From Clostridiales bacterium (lineage in GTDB: Bacteria > Bacillota > Clostridia > Christensenellales > CAG-314): a stretch of DNA of 13,229 nucleotides. Position 1 is the stretch's first letter. The number at the start of each line of letters is the position of its first letter. Shown here piece by piece: positions 1 through 6,939 of the stretch. The notes under the pieces are model-generated. The model saw only the letters and a program-made list of their open reading frames with translations, was not told the DNA's origin and searched no databases. Location: assembly GCA_003537755.1 (NCBI GenBank), contig DPQS01000075.1, forward strand, positions 51,096-64,324, given 5' to 3'. The position numbers and the translations under genes were made by a program.

Positions 1-657
1 TGCCGTGGGCAAAGTTTGCGTCCATTCGCCGTCCGCGCCGAGTTTGTACTCGATACTTGCGCCTGTCGCACTGCCTGCGTTTACAAGAGGTTGATTTTCG
101 CCGTTGTAGGTCAGGTCGGTCTTTGCCGTGGGTGCCGTTACAAGCGCATTTGCACGGGCAATGGTAACATACAGTTTCTGCGTTTCGTCGTCGACAAGAT
201 CATTGTGGTTGTCATCGCCGACAATTTTGTAGTAAACATTGTGTCCTACGGCATTGATTTCCGTAGGAATTGTCGTCGTCCACTCGCCGTCGTCGAGCTT
301 GTACCATATTGTACCGCAAGTTGTTTCGCCTGCAACCAACAACGCCTGCATCTCGCCCGTGTAGTGCAAATCGGGGGCGGAGGGAAGTTTGCTGAACGTC
401 GAATTTGCCTTTGCCATGACAACCGTTACGCTTGCTTCGGCGATGTCGCCGTGGTTGTCATCCCCAAGTACCTTGTAGTACACGGTGTACTCGCCTGCGT
501 TTGTTGCCGTGGGTATGTCGGACGACCAGGTACCGTCCGTGCCGAGTTTGTACTGCATCGTGCCGCCGTCGGCTACACCTGCCGTGACAAGTTCCTGCGC
601 GCTGCCTGTGTAGACAAGGTTTGCAACTGCCGCCGGCATGTTGGTAAGAGTTGCGTT
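1..657 (-). repeat. Tandem Ig-like protein repeats
   Basis: At least three successive homologous modules can be aligned inside the lipoprotein gene. They start near 657 (residue 186), 405 (residue 270) and 150 (residue 355, cut by the window edge), giving periods of 252 and 255 bases. Each opens with Asn after a short linker and carries YTG/YNG, YKL-x-D-G-x-W and an IPT/LPT turn. Two upstream modules (about residues 30-108 and 109-185) are more diverged and lack the YKL segment. Nucleotide identity is only patchy, for example around the YKL codons, so this is a domain duplication rather than a fresh DNA repeat. Confidence 0.75.
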
Positions 658-1212
658 TGAATACGCAATCCTAAATTCCGCAGTCTTTTCCGCGCCGTCG
701 TAATTGGCGGTTGCCGCAACGGTTGCCTTGACAAAGTAATTACCTGCCGCAGTAGGCACGGTTTCGGAAAATTCGCCGTCGGCAGTTGCGCCGTATGTAA
801 AAGTCGGCGTTCCGAACTTTGCCGCGGCTGTCGGAATGTTGGCGGTTTCGCCGAAAGTCCAACCGTCAAGAGCCAATGCCGTAATTTCGTTGGTTGCCTT
901 GGTTACGGCAAACTTCAACGTAACCCTTGTGGCATCGTCGGCGTCGGGTTTTGCCCATTCGTACTTGGTTTCGTCGGACAGTTTCAGCACAACATCGTAC
1001 TCGCCTACGTCCGTGCCTCCTTCATTCGTAACCACTGTGTAGCCTTCACTTTCGGCAATTGTTGCGGTCAACTTGCTTCCGGTGTAGACTTTCGCTGCCA
1101 CTGTCGGCGTTTCCAATTTTGTCTTTTCAGCGGTTGTGTCACATGCCGCAAACGCGCCCAACACAAGCGAAACAACCAACATGAAAAGCAACGCCCTTAG
1201 TGTTTTTCTCAT
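1..1212 (-). CDS. Putative lipoprotein with tandem Ig-like (MBG-type) repeats, 3' end outside the window
   Basis: This is the first 404 codons of a surface protein; the reading frame is still open at base 1. The ATG at 1212 is supported by a perfect AGGAGGT box five bases upstream. The N-terminus is a lipoprotein signal: charged MRKTLR, a hydrophobic stretch at residues 7-20, then FAAC with the cysteine at residue 24. The lipobox has Phe at -3, which is tolerated but not the usual Leu. After the cysteine the protein is a series of Ig-like modules of about 80-85 residues. They share YTG or YNG near the start, YKL followed by D/G-x-W in the middle, IPT or LPT, then YYK and GDDNH near the end. 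This resembles MBG/YDG-type bacterial Ig-like domains. It is probably tethered to the outer membrane leaflet and acts as a stalk or adhesin, but no ligand can be inferred. The 185-nt upstream gap suggests its own promoter rather than tight operon membership. Confidence 0.85.
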   Translation of the reverse strand, partial: MRKTLRALLFMLVVSLVLGAFAACDTTAEKTKLETPTVAAKVYTGSKLTATIAESEGYTVVTNEGGTDVGEYDVVLKLSDETKYEWAKPDADDATRVTLKFAVTKATNEITALALDGWTFGETANIPTAAAKFGTPTFTYGATADGEFSETVPTAAGNYFVKATVAATANYDGAEKTAEFRIAYSNATLTNMPAAVANLVYTGSAQELVTAGVADGGTMQYKLGTDGTWSSDIPTATNAGEYTVYYKVLGDDNHGDIAEASVTVVMAKANSTFSKLPSAPDLHYTGEMQALLVAGETTCGTIWYKLDDGEWTTTIPTEINAVGHNVYYKIVGDDNHNDLVDDETQKLYVTIARANALVTAPTAKTDLTYNGENQPLVNAGSATGASIEYKLGADGEWTQTLPTA

Positions 1213-1217
1213 AGTTT

Positions 1218-1224
1218 ACCTCCT
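1218..1224 (-). promoter_or_regulatory. Strong ribosome-binding site of the lipoprotein gene
   Basis: The minus strand reads AGGAGGT here, five bases before the ATG at 1212. It is the best Shine-Dalgarno match in the window and fixes the start of the lipoprotein gene. Confidence 0.85.
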
Positions 1225-1282
1225 GATTTTTGTTTATTTTTCGCATATTGTCCGTCAATGCGTAAAATTCTCTCTTTGTATT

Positions 1283-1307
1283 TATGTACCGAAAAACGTG
1301 GTACGTA
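1283..1307 (-). promoter_or_regulatory. Inverted repeat in the leader of the lipoprotein gene
   Basis: TATGTACC at 1283-1290 pairs with GGTACGTA at 1300-1307 across a 9-base spacer. This gives an 8-bp stem with one G-U pair and a perfect GTACC/GGTAC core. It lies about 70 bases before the lipoprotein start in the 185-nt gap after the GH2 gene. No T-run follows on the minus strand, so it does not look like a terminator. A protein-binding operator or a 5'-leader hairpin are both possible. The rest of the gap (1213-1397) is AT-rich and otherwise holds only the ribosome-binding site; a TTTACA box just upstream of the repeat has no good -10 partner. Confidence 0.35.
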
Positions 1308-1397
1308 TGTAAAATTTACTTACAACCAAACCATTTTTCCTTGCACTGTCGCAAAAATCATTCATCGCACACAGCCTTGTAATGACCGTAGGTTCGC

Positions 1398-3869
1398 TTA
1401 CGCGGTTTCCTTGGCAAAGTCCGTCACTTCGAGAGTGGCGATGTCGTCATCGGTTGCGCCGTATATATACAGCGTTACTTGTTCCCCCGCCTGCAAGTCG
1501 ACGTAGTTGTCCGAGAAAGTAAACTTGTAATTGTCCTTCATACGCACGATTACGCCTTTGGCAAATTGCTTTGCCGCAACGGTTACAGCGTAGCAGTCGG
1601 GCAGTTTGTCCACCTTGTAAACGTAGTCGCTTACAAACTTGCACGTATGCCACATGTCGTAAGAGAACACCGTACCCTGCTTTACGCCGTCAGTGACGTA
1701 CTCGGCAAACAGATAGCTGTCGGGAGCATTGTACTCGTCCGTAACGTCTACGGTATCCGCGCCGCCACCTTCCGCCGAAAGAGTTGCCGTGCGTTGCCAC
1801 AGCGTTTTGCCATCCAATGTACGCATACCGTAATTTACATCGACCGTAACCGTTTGCAATCCGTCAACAAGCAATACCAATTGCAGTTGTTTTTGCTCGT
1901 TTTGTACAAATGTAACCACAACGGGGGCATAACTGCGTTTCATTTGGTAGTAGGCTTGTTTCGGTTCGCAGTAGTAGTCCACCACCGCCCACGTTGCCGA
2001 CGGCCAGATGTCGCTGTACATCCAATTCATGAAACCGCCGCAAGCCGGATTGGCGCGGGCATACTCGATTTCCGCGCGCATCGATTCGGCGTGAGAGGTC
2101 ATACCTTTTGCCACAAACTGTCGCAAAGTATCGCTTTCGCCGTACAGCGTGTCGGCGTACAGCAATTGACGCTCGCAAAACGGCACTTTGAACTCCGAGT
2201 AAGGGTTTTCCATCAAACGGTCGCGCCAATACTCGTTCATCGGCCACAACTTGTCCTCGGGGAACATACGTTTGTATATTTCTATCGTACCGGGACCCAT
2301 GTTGGCGCACTCCGAAACGAACATCACGCCCGTATCGCTGACTTTGTTGCGGTAATTAAGCACGCCGTCGATAAGACTTCTTTCGTAACTGCCTGCATGC
2401 GACTCGCCCGATGTCACGTCGTTGCCAACGTCGGTAAGCGAGCAAGGACTTTGGCGTGCATAAGGACGTGTGCCGTCGTAGTTGTTCACTGTACCGCGCA
2501 TAATGACGTCGACAAAGTAGTCGCCCTTGGTGATTTTGTGCCAGTAAGAACCTGTCTTTTCGTTGCCTCCGCACCAATACACAAGCGACGGGTGGTTACG
2601 CAGTCGGCAAACCTGAAAGACCACTTCCTTTTGACAAGTTTCGACAAACTCGGGATCGTCCTCGGGGATGTCGGAGCAGGCAAACATAAGGTCCTGCCAC
2701 ACCATGATTCCTTTGCTGTCGCAAATATCGTAAAAAACATCTTTTTCGTACAGTCCGCCGCCCCACACGCGCAACATGTTGAAGTTGGCACGCGCCGCCT
2801 CGTCAATCAACCTGAGGTATTTTTCCGTCTTTATACCGCCGATAAAGCACTCTGCCGGTACCCAATTGCTGCCCTTAACAAACACGTTTACGCCGTTGAC
2901 TTGCAAACAATACTTCATGCGCGTACGGTCAAACGGTTCCTGACAAAGGGCGATCTCGCGAAATGCAAACCTGCCGGCGCGTTCGTCCACCACCTTGCCG
3001 CCTCGCACAAGCTGAACCTTGTAATCGTACAACGGTTGTTTGCCGTATCCGTTGGGCCACCACAACTCGGGGTTGTCTATCGTAAAGTTTGCAAAGTTCT
3101 TTTCGCCCGTTACTTTTGTTTCAAAAACAACGCCGTTGCCGTCCGAAATCGGGCTGTCTGGGCGGGTTGCCACAACGTAACGAAGAATGTCGTTTGCGCA
3201 CTCCGGGTCGCACTGCCTGATTTGTTTATCTTCGGTCATGTGCTCGCGCACCGTGTAGTTGAGATCGACAAATATGCTCAACTTTCCACTGTTGTAAGCC
3301 CGATAGTGTACGTCACTTATGCGATTTTTGACACAGCCAATCAGTTTTACATCACCGCAAATGCCGTAACCGGGCATGTCGGGAGCCCAGTCCCAACCGA
3401 AGTGGCACTGCGCCTTGCGTACAAACAAACGCTTGATGTTAAACACACCGTAATAGTCTTTGGCGTCGATTTTGTCCATTACCTGCCCTGTAGACAACAT
3501 TTTTACCGTAAGCAGGTTGCCGCTTTTTTTGACAAGATCCCTTACAGAGTAGGTGTACTTCAAAAACATGTTTTGAGTATGTCCCAGTTGTTTGCCGTTG
3601 AGGTATATGTCGGCATAGGTGTCTATTCCGTCAAATTCCAGCAAGATTTCCTGCTCGGCAAACATCTCGTCGGAAAGGTCGAAGCGTGTTTCGTAGACGA
3701 AGTCGCGATTGATTATCCAATGCAACTGCTTGTGATTCATTCCGAAGTACGGATTGTCGATTACGTTGTTGTGCCACAAGTCGAGGGTCACGTCCCCGGG
3801 CACGGCGGCAGGCAACTTTTTCCCGTCGAAATCCACCGTCCATCCCTTGTTAAGTTTCATTTCTGTCAT
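1398..3869 (-). CDS. Glycoside hydrolase family 2 beta-mannosidase
   Basis: This 823-residue protein should remove terminal beta-D-mannose from oligosaccharides (EC 3.2.1.25 by family). The layout is typical of GH2 beta-mannosidases: an N-terminal sugar-binding jelly roll (about 1-180), an Ig-like domain (about 185-305), a TIM barrel (about 310-650) and C-terminal beta domains. The mannosidase signature RKAQCHFGWDWAPD is at 151-164. The barrel has FNMLRVWGGGLYE at 363-375, HPSLVYWCGGNE ending at the predicted acid/base E437, and FVSE with the predicted nucleophile E520. The FMNWMYSDIWPSATWAVVDY segment (613-632) is also family-typical. After the nucleophile the sequence is C-A rather than the common F-G. 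There is no signal peptide, so it is probably cytoplasmic and acts on imported glycans. The ATG at 3869 is preceded by AGAGGAAGG; the alternative Met4 has no better site. It is the last of the six-gene block. Confidence 0.93.
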   Translation of the reverse strand: MTEMKLNKGWTVDFDGKKLPAAVPGDVTLDLWHNNVIDNPYFGMNHKQLHWIINRDFVYETRFDLSDEMFAEQEILLEFDGIDTYADIYLNGKQLGHTQNMFLKYTYSVRDLVKKSGNLLTVKMLSTGQVMDKIDAKDYYGVFNIKRLFVRKAQCHFGWDWAPDMPGYGICGDVKLIGCVKNRISDVHYRAYNSGKLSIFVDLNYTVREHMTEDKQIRQCDPECANDILRYVVATRPDSPISDGNGVVFETKVTGEKNFANFTIDNPELWWPNGYGKQPLYDYKVQLVRGGKVVDERAGRFAFREIALCQEPFDRTRMKYCLQVNGVNVFVKGSNWVPAECFIGGIKTEKYLRLIDEAARANFNMLRVWGGGLYEKDVFYDICDSKGIMVWQDLMFACSDIPEDDPEFVETCQKEVVFQVCRLRNHPSLVYWCGGNEKTGSYWHKITKGDYFVDVIMRGTVNNYDGTRPYARQSPCSLTDVGNDVTSGESHAGSYERSLIDGVLNYRNKVSDTGVMFVSECANMGPGTIEIYKRMFPEDKLWPMNEYWRDRLMENPYSEFKVPFCERQLLYADTLYGESDTLRQFVAKGMTSHAESMRAEIEYARANPACGGFMNWMYSDIWPSATWAVVDYYCEPKQAYYQMKRSYAPVVVTFVQNEQKQLQLVLLVDGLQTVTVDVNYGMRTLDGKTLWQRTATLSAEGGGADTVDVTDEYNAPDSYLFAEYVTDGVKQGTVFSYDMWHTCKFVSDYVYKVDKLPDCYAVTVAAKQFAKGVIVRMKDNYKFTFSDNYVDLQAGEQVTLYIYGATDDDIATLEVTDFAKETA

Positions 3870-3993
3870 ATTTTTCCTTCCTCTGTAAGACTTGCATTAC
3901 AACAGTTGCGACAGATAGCCGTCGATACGGATTTTTTCCAAGCGGCATCGCGTCGTCAGGTAATGCCCGATGATAATTTTTTTAAGTCCGGCG

Positions 3994-5520
3994 TCACTTC
4001 TTTTTCTCGACTGCAAGACCGACTTCAAACATTCTGCTCCAAGGCATATAGCAGTCGGAAATTTTGTACCCGGTGTAAATTTCGGGGAAGTTGTCTCCGA
4101 CAAATTCGTTTAATTGTTGAGCCACTATTTCGGCGACTTTGCCGCGTTGCTCGCCTACATCGAAGTAGTTGTAACCGAGTTTCGTTAGCTCGTTTGCGGT
4201 AACGTTGCTTCTGACGTGAGAACAATAGGCAATATCCTCGTACACACGCTCGGCAGTAAAACGTCTGTGCGTAGGCGTGTTTTTGAAAAAGTTGTAAAAA
4301 ACCGCCTGACAAATTACAGTACCCAACGTATTGGAAGAAGTGTTCCACCCTGCGTAACCTGCGATGTTAAGCAGTCCTGCCGACTCGGAAATCATGCGGG
4401 CAATTTCCGCATCGCCTCCGTTGGCATACGCTATGTCGGCAACGGCGACGGCCTTGCCTTTTGCATGAAGTCCGGCAAGTTTTGAAACAAACCCGGGCAA
4501 GTCGCGATCGACGTACTGCTTGTCGGCAACATTGCCGACGCCGTTTGTCTTGCCGATATACAAACTGCAAAAGTCAAGCATTGGTCCGACAGGCAAATTG
4601 CAAAACAAATAAATGTCGGCGTCGTTTTCTTCGGAAACCGTGCAACCTGCGCTTTCTATCTGTGCGGTTATGCTCTTGTACACCGCCCTGTCCTCGAACA
4701 ACGGAACAACGTCCCTGCACTCCGGTTTGGGATAAACGGGACAAATCCTGGGCGAGTAACCTTTTATTTTTGTCAGCACTCTGGCAAGCAATGTCAGTCC
4801 GCCCTCGTCCGAACCGGGATAAATGTCAATATCGATATTGTTGTCACTAAGACATTTTTTTACAATGCGTTGGTCAAGCGCAGTGTAGCCGTACGGATTG
4901 GAATCGTCCTGCAAAATAACAAACTCGTCTATTACGTCGCCGACAAGTCTAAGCACTTCGGTAAGTACCTTGATGTTTACACTACGTCTGTTAGTGTAAT
5001 CTTCAATTACCGTTTGTGGTACGTTTAACAAGGCTTTCTGCGACAAATACTCTTGCTTGTCTATCAAGCCGTCAAGATACTTATGTTCGTTGACGCCGTA
5101 CTTGAAGATTCTCTCGCCGTATTGTTCGTAGTAGTCCGGCTCTTCGTCGGAAGAGGAGTATGTCGGGCAACGCATTACAAGCGAAAAGGCAAAAATCTTC
5201 AGCCCGGGATTGTTGCGCTTGATTGTTTTGATTACTTCGACGCGCGACGAAACTTCTTCAACGTCCATATGATGCAGTCTTGACGGGACCAGACCGCCGA
5301 ACAACAACATATCTACGGCAAGTATCAAGTAGTCGGCGTCCGCACATTGTTCGGTCAAAAACGCCGCAATTTTTTGGTAGTCTGCCGGCTTCTTTTTAAG
5401 TCCGAGTATCAATAGCGGCGGACAAATCAGATTTATTTCGTTGTTATCCTGTGCGAGAAACTGACAAAAAGTACTGTTGCACGGACGTTCGTCAAGCGGT
5501 AAATATACGATTTTTTTCAT
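3994..5520 (-). CDS. DUF4127 family protein
   Basis: This 508-residue protein matches the DUF4127 family, whose biochemical role I do not know. Landmarks are YLPLDERPCN at residues 6-15, DMLLFGGLVPSR at 70-81, SLVMRCPTY at 113-121, then QDDSNPYGYTALDQR and YPGSDEGGL in the middle and MPWSRMFEV near the C-terminus. The clustered Asp, Arg and Tyr residues suggest an enzyme, but no catalytic site can be assigned. No signal peptide or membrane segment is visible. I chose the ATG at 5520, with AAAGGA six bases upstream, because the conserved N-terminal strand starts there. A GTG at 5547 would add nine residues and overlap the upstream stop by four bases. The close spacing (23 nt) to the CBM9-like gene indicates co-transcription and possibly translational coupling. 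Confidence 0.85.
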   Translation of the reverse strand: MKKIVYLPLDERPCNSTFCQFLAQDNNEINLICPPLLILGLKKKPADYQKIAAFLTEQCADADYLILAVDMLLFGGLVPSRLHHMDVEEVSSRVEVIKTIKRNNPGLKIFAFSLVMRCPTYSSSDEEPDYYEQYGERIFKYGVNEHKYLDGLIDKQEYLSQKALLNVPQTVIEDYTNRRSVNIKVLTEVLRLVGDVIDEFVILQDDSNPYGYTALDQRIVKKCLSDNNIDIDIYPGSDEGGLTLLARVLTKIKGYSPRICPVYPKPECRDVVPLFEDRAVYKSITAQIESAGCTVSEENDADIYLFCNLPVGPMLDFCSLYIGKTNGVGNVADKQYVDRDLPGFVSKLAGLHAKGKAVAVADIAYANGGDAEIARMISESAGLLNIAGYAGWNTSSNTLGTVICQAVFYNFFKNTPTHRRFTAERVYEDIAYCSHVRSNVTANELTKLGYNYFDVGEQRGKVAEIVAQQLNEFVGDNFPEIYTGYKISDCYMPWSRMFEVGLAVEKKK

Positions 5521-5543
5521 GCTTGTTCCTTTGTATTTCCTTT

Positions 5544-6149
5544 TCACTTTCCTGTCAGGTAGTCACTCAACATCACGTAACGGGTCGGCACGTGAAACTT
5601 GCCGCACATTGTCGGGTTTAGTGCAAACAGGTGCTTTTCCATCTCGCCCCCGTCGGTTTCCAGACGATAGGCATTGAAATAGATTTTGTCAAGCGGCATG
5701 TTGAGTTTCGTCTTGTCTATAGAAATATCGACAATATATCCGTTGTCGGTATGCCGTACGTCCGACCGAAAGAAGCAATCTTTTTCGTCAACGAAATCGA
5801 TCTTCAACTTTGCCGCGCCTTCGTCGTCAAGTTCCGTTACCGTCATTTTGGCAAGCATTTTTACATTGTTGGGATTTACTTCCAATTCGTAGTAGGTTTT
5901 ACGCGTGGGGTCAGTGCCGATAAGCACTTCCACCGCATCACCGCAAGAATGTATGTCGTTGTACTTGCCGTAAGGACAGTAGTAGTCGCTGTGCTCTGCA
6001 ACAAAGTCGAAATATATGTACCGTTCGTCTTGCGACACGCATAGCGTGGTTTTGTACACGGCAGGACTGCCGTCGCGATTATTTTTAAGCAAATATTTCA
6101 TTTTATTTAAATCCATTTCCACCAGGGTAAAATTGCTCAGATAAATCAA
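5544..6149 (-). CDS. CBM9/DOMON-like carbohydrate-binding-type protein
   Basis: This is a small stand-alone beta-sandwich protein of about 201 residues. The pattern resembles DOMON-like CBM9-type domains of unknown function: RYIYFDFVAEHSD, then GDAVEVLIGTD, YYELEVNPNN, a central GYIVDISI strand, FNAYRLETDGG, and a C-terminal ALNPTMCGKFHVPTRYVML. It may bind a sugar or sit with an enzyme; no catalytic residues are apparent. Unlike most secreted CBM9 modules it is not fused to an enzyme and has no signal peptide. The start is uncertain. The TTG at 6149 has GAGG five bases upstream and is my choice; a GTG at 6155 adds two residues, and an ATG at 6116 would remove eleven. It ends 23 bases before the DUF4127 gene. 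Confidence 0.75.
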   Translation of the reverse strand: MIYLSNFTLVEMDLNKMKYLLKNNRDGSPAVYKTTLCVSQDERYIYFDFVAEHSDYYCPYGKYNDIHSCGDAVEVLIGTDPTRKTYYELEVNPNNVKMLAKMTVTELDDEGAAKLKIDFVDEKDCFFRSDVRHTDNGYIVDISIDKTKLNMPLDKIYFNAYRLETDGGEMEKHLFALNPTMCGKFHVPTRYVMLSDYLTGK

Positions 6150-6174
6150 TGCCACCTCTGTCGCTTTGACCTTT

Positions 6175-6199
6175 CCAATGTTACCCGTACGGCAATTGG
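6175..6199 (-). promoter_or_regulatory. Small inverted repeat between the ConA-like and CBM9-like genes
   Basis: CCAAT at 6175-6179 and ATTGG at 6195-6199 form a 5-bp inverted repeat enclosing the 8-bp palindrome CCGTACGG at 6185-6192. It lies in the 79-nt gap about 25 bases before the CBM9-like gene. It could be an operator or an RNA-processing hairpin within the operon. No T-run follows, and chance is a real alternative. Confidence 0.2.
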
Positions 6200-6228
6200 C
6201 TTAGTAAACGACGTCAATCGTACTGCTT

Positions 6229-6864
6229 TTAAAACTCCGGTTCGTAATGTTGTTGATTGTTGACATAGGATATTTCCCGAATTACAATGTCGTGTATTTT
6301 CAGCATCGTGCAATACGGCGAAAAGCCGATGTGTCCCTTGTTGAGTTTAAGTATACCGTCAAGGTGTTCGGCAACAAGTTTGCCGTCAACAAGCATAAAA
6401 CAATGACCGTCGATTGCGCCGAAAGTAAATTCGATTTCATCACCTGCCTTGTACTTGTAGCTGGTCTCCGACATACCGCAGAAGTCGCCCACGCCGACCT
6501 TGCAACCCTCGATGCCTGCCTTATCGTCATACCAGCCGTTAAGTCCGCACACGTAGTAGTCGCCGAGATAGTCGGTTTTGTCGTCCCACTCGGCGCAAAA
6601 AATACCGTTTACGTCGCGCGTAGCGGGCAAAATCGTACTGATTTTACAAGTCAACATCACGTTGACTCCGTCGAATCGTTGTTTGAAAAACAACACTCCG
6701 CCCTTGTTTCCACGTTCCACACCGACAAGACAACCGTTCTCAACACTCCATTCGCCCGCCATTACTTGCCAATCGTCCTGCCAATTGTCGTCAAGCGGCT
6801 TGTCGTAGACAATTTTCGACTTGTCTACATCGATTATTTTGTTTACAAGTTTTATTTTGTTCAT
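6229..6864 (-). CDS. Small concanavalin-A-fold protein (YesU- or DUF1080-like)
   Basis: This 211-residue protein has the alternating beta-strand pattern of the concanavalin-A-like lectin/glucanase fold. It has WQVMAGEWSVENGCLVG near residues 32-48, then GGVLFFKQRFDG, GIFCAEWDD, DYYVCGLNGWY, a EIEFTFGAIDGHCFMLVDGK hairpin, and the closing GHIGFSPYCTMLKIHDIVIRE. The closing GHIGF-(x)n-hydrophobic strand is characteristic of DUF1080 (3-keto-disaccharide hydrolase type) and YesU-like proteins. I cannot decide between a hydrolase and a non-catalytic lectin. There is no signal peptide. The ATG at 6864 has AGGAAG five bases upstream. The gene lies 75 nt after the rhamnosidase and 79 nt before the CBM9-like gene, so it probably belongs to the same transcript. 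The family name is a fold-level judgement from pattern, not an alignment. Confidence 0.7.
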   Translation of the reverse strand: MNKIKLVNKIIDVDKSKIVYDKPLDDNWQDDWQVMAGEWSVENGCLVGVERGNKGGVLFFKQRFDGVNVMLTCKISTILPATRDVNGIFCAEWDDKTDYLGDYYVCGLNGWYDDKAGIEGCKVGVGDFCGMSETSYKYKAGDEIEFTFGAIDGHCFMLVDGKLVAEHLDGILKLNKGHIGFSPYCTMLKIHDIVIREISYVNNQQHYEPEF

Positions 6865-6939
6865 ATTTTCTTCCTGTTAAGAAAAGAGTTCAACGCCCTT
6901 CCCGACGTTTTTTTCGATACGACGGCAGAAGCCTTCAAT

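Noticed and set aside
1320..1360. Possible rho-independent terminator after the GH2 gene (TTTTTGC/GCAAGGAAAAA stem)
   Set aside because: The stem relies on two wobble pairs with only four good core pairs, and no T-run follows on the minus strand.
1479..4202. A 907-codon open frame on the plus strand opposite the GH2 gene
   Set aside because: It lies in exact antisense codon register with a gene that has clear GH2 motifs, its translation is rich in His, Val, Arg and Cys with no recognisable domain, and it is explained by avoidance of TTA/CTA/TCA codons on the sense strand.
5521..5547. GTG at 5547 as the DUF4127 start, overlapping the previous stop as GTGA
   Set aside because: The ATG at 5520 has a better-placed AAAGGA box and matches the conserved family N-terminus; the extra nine residues look like leader sequence.
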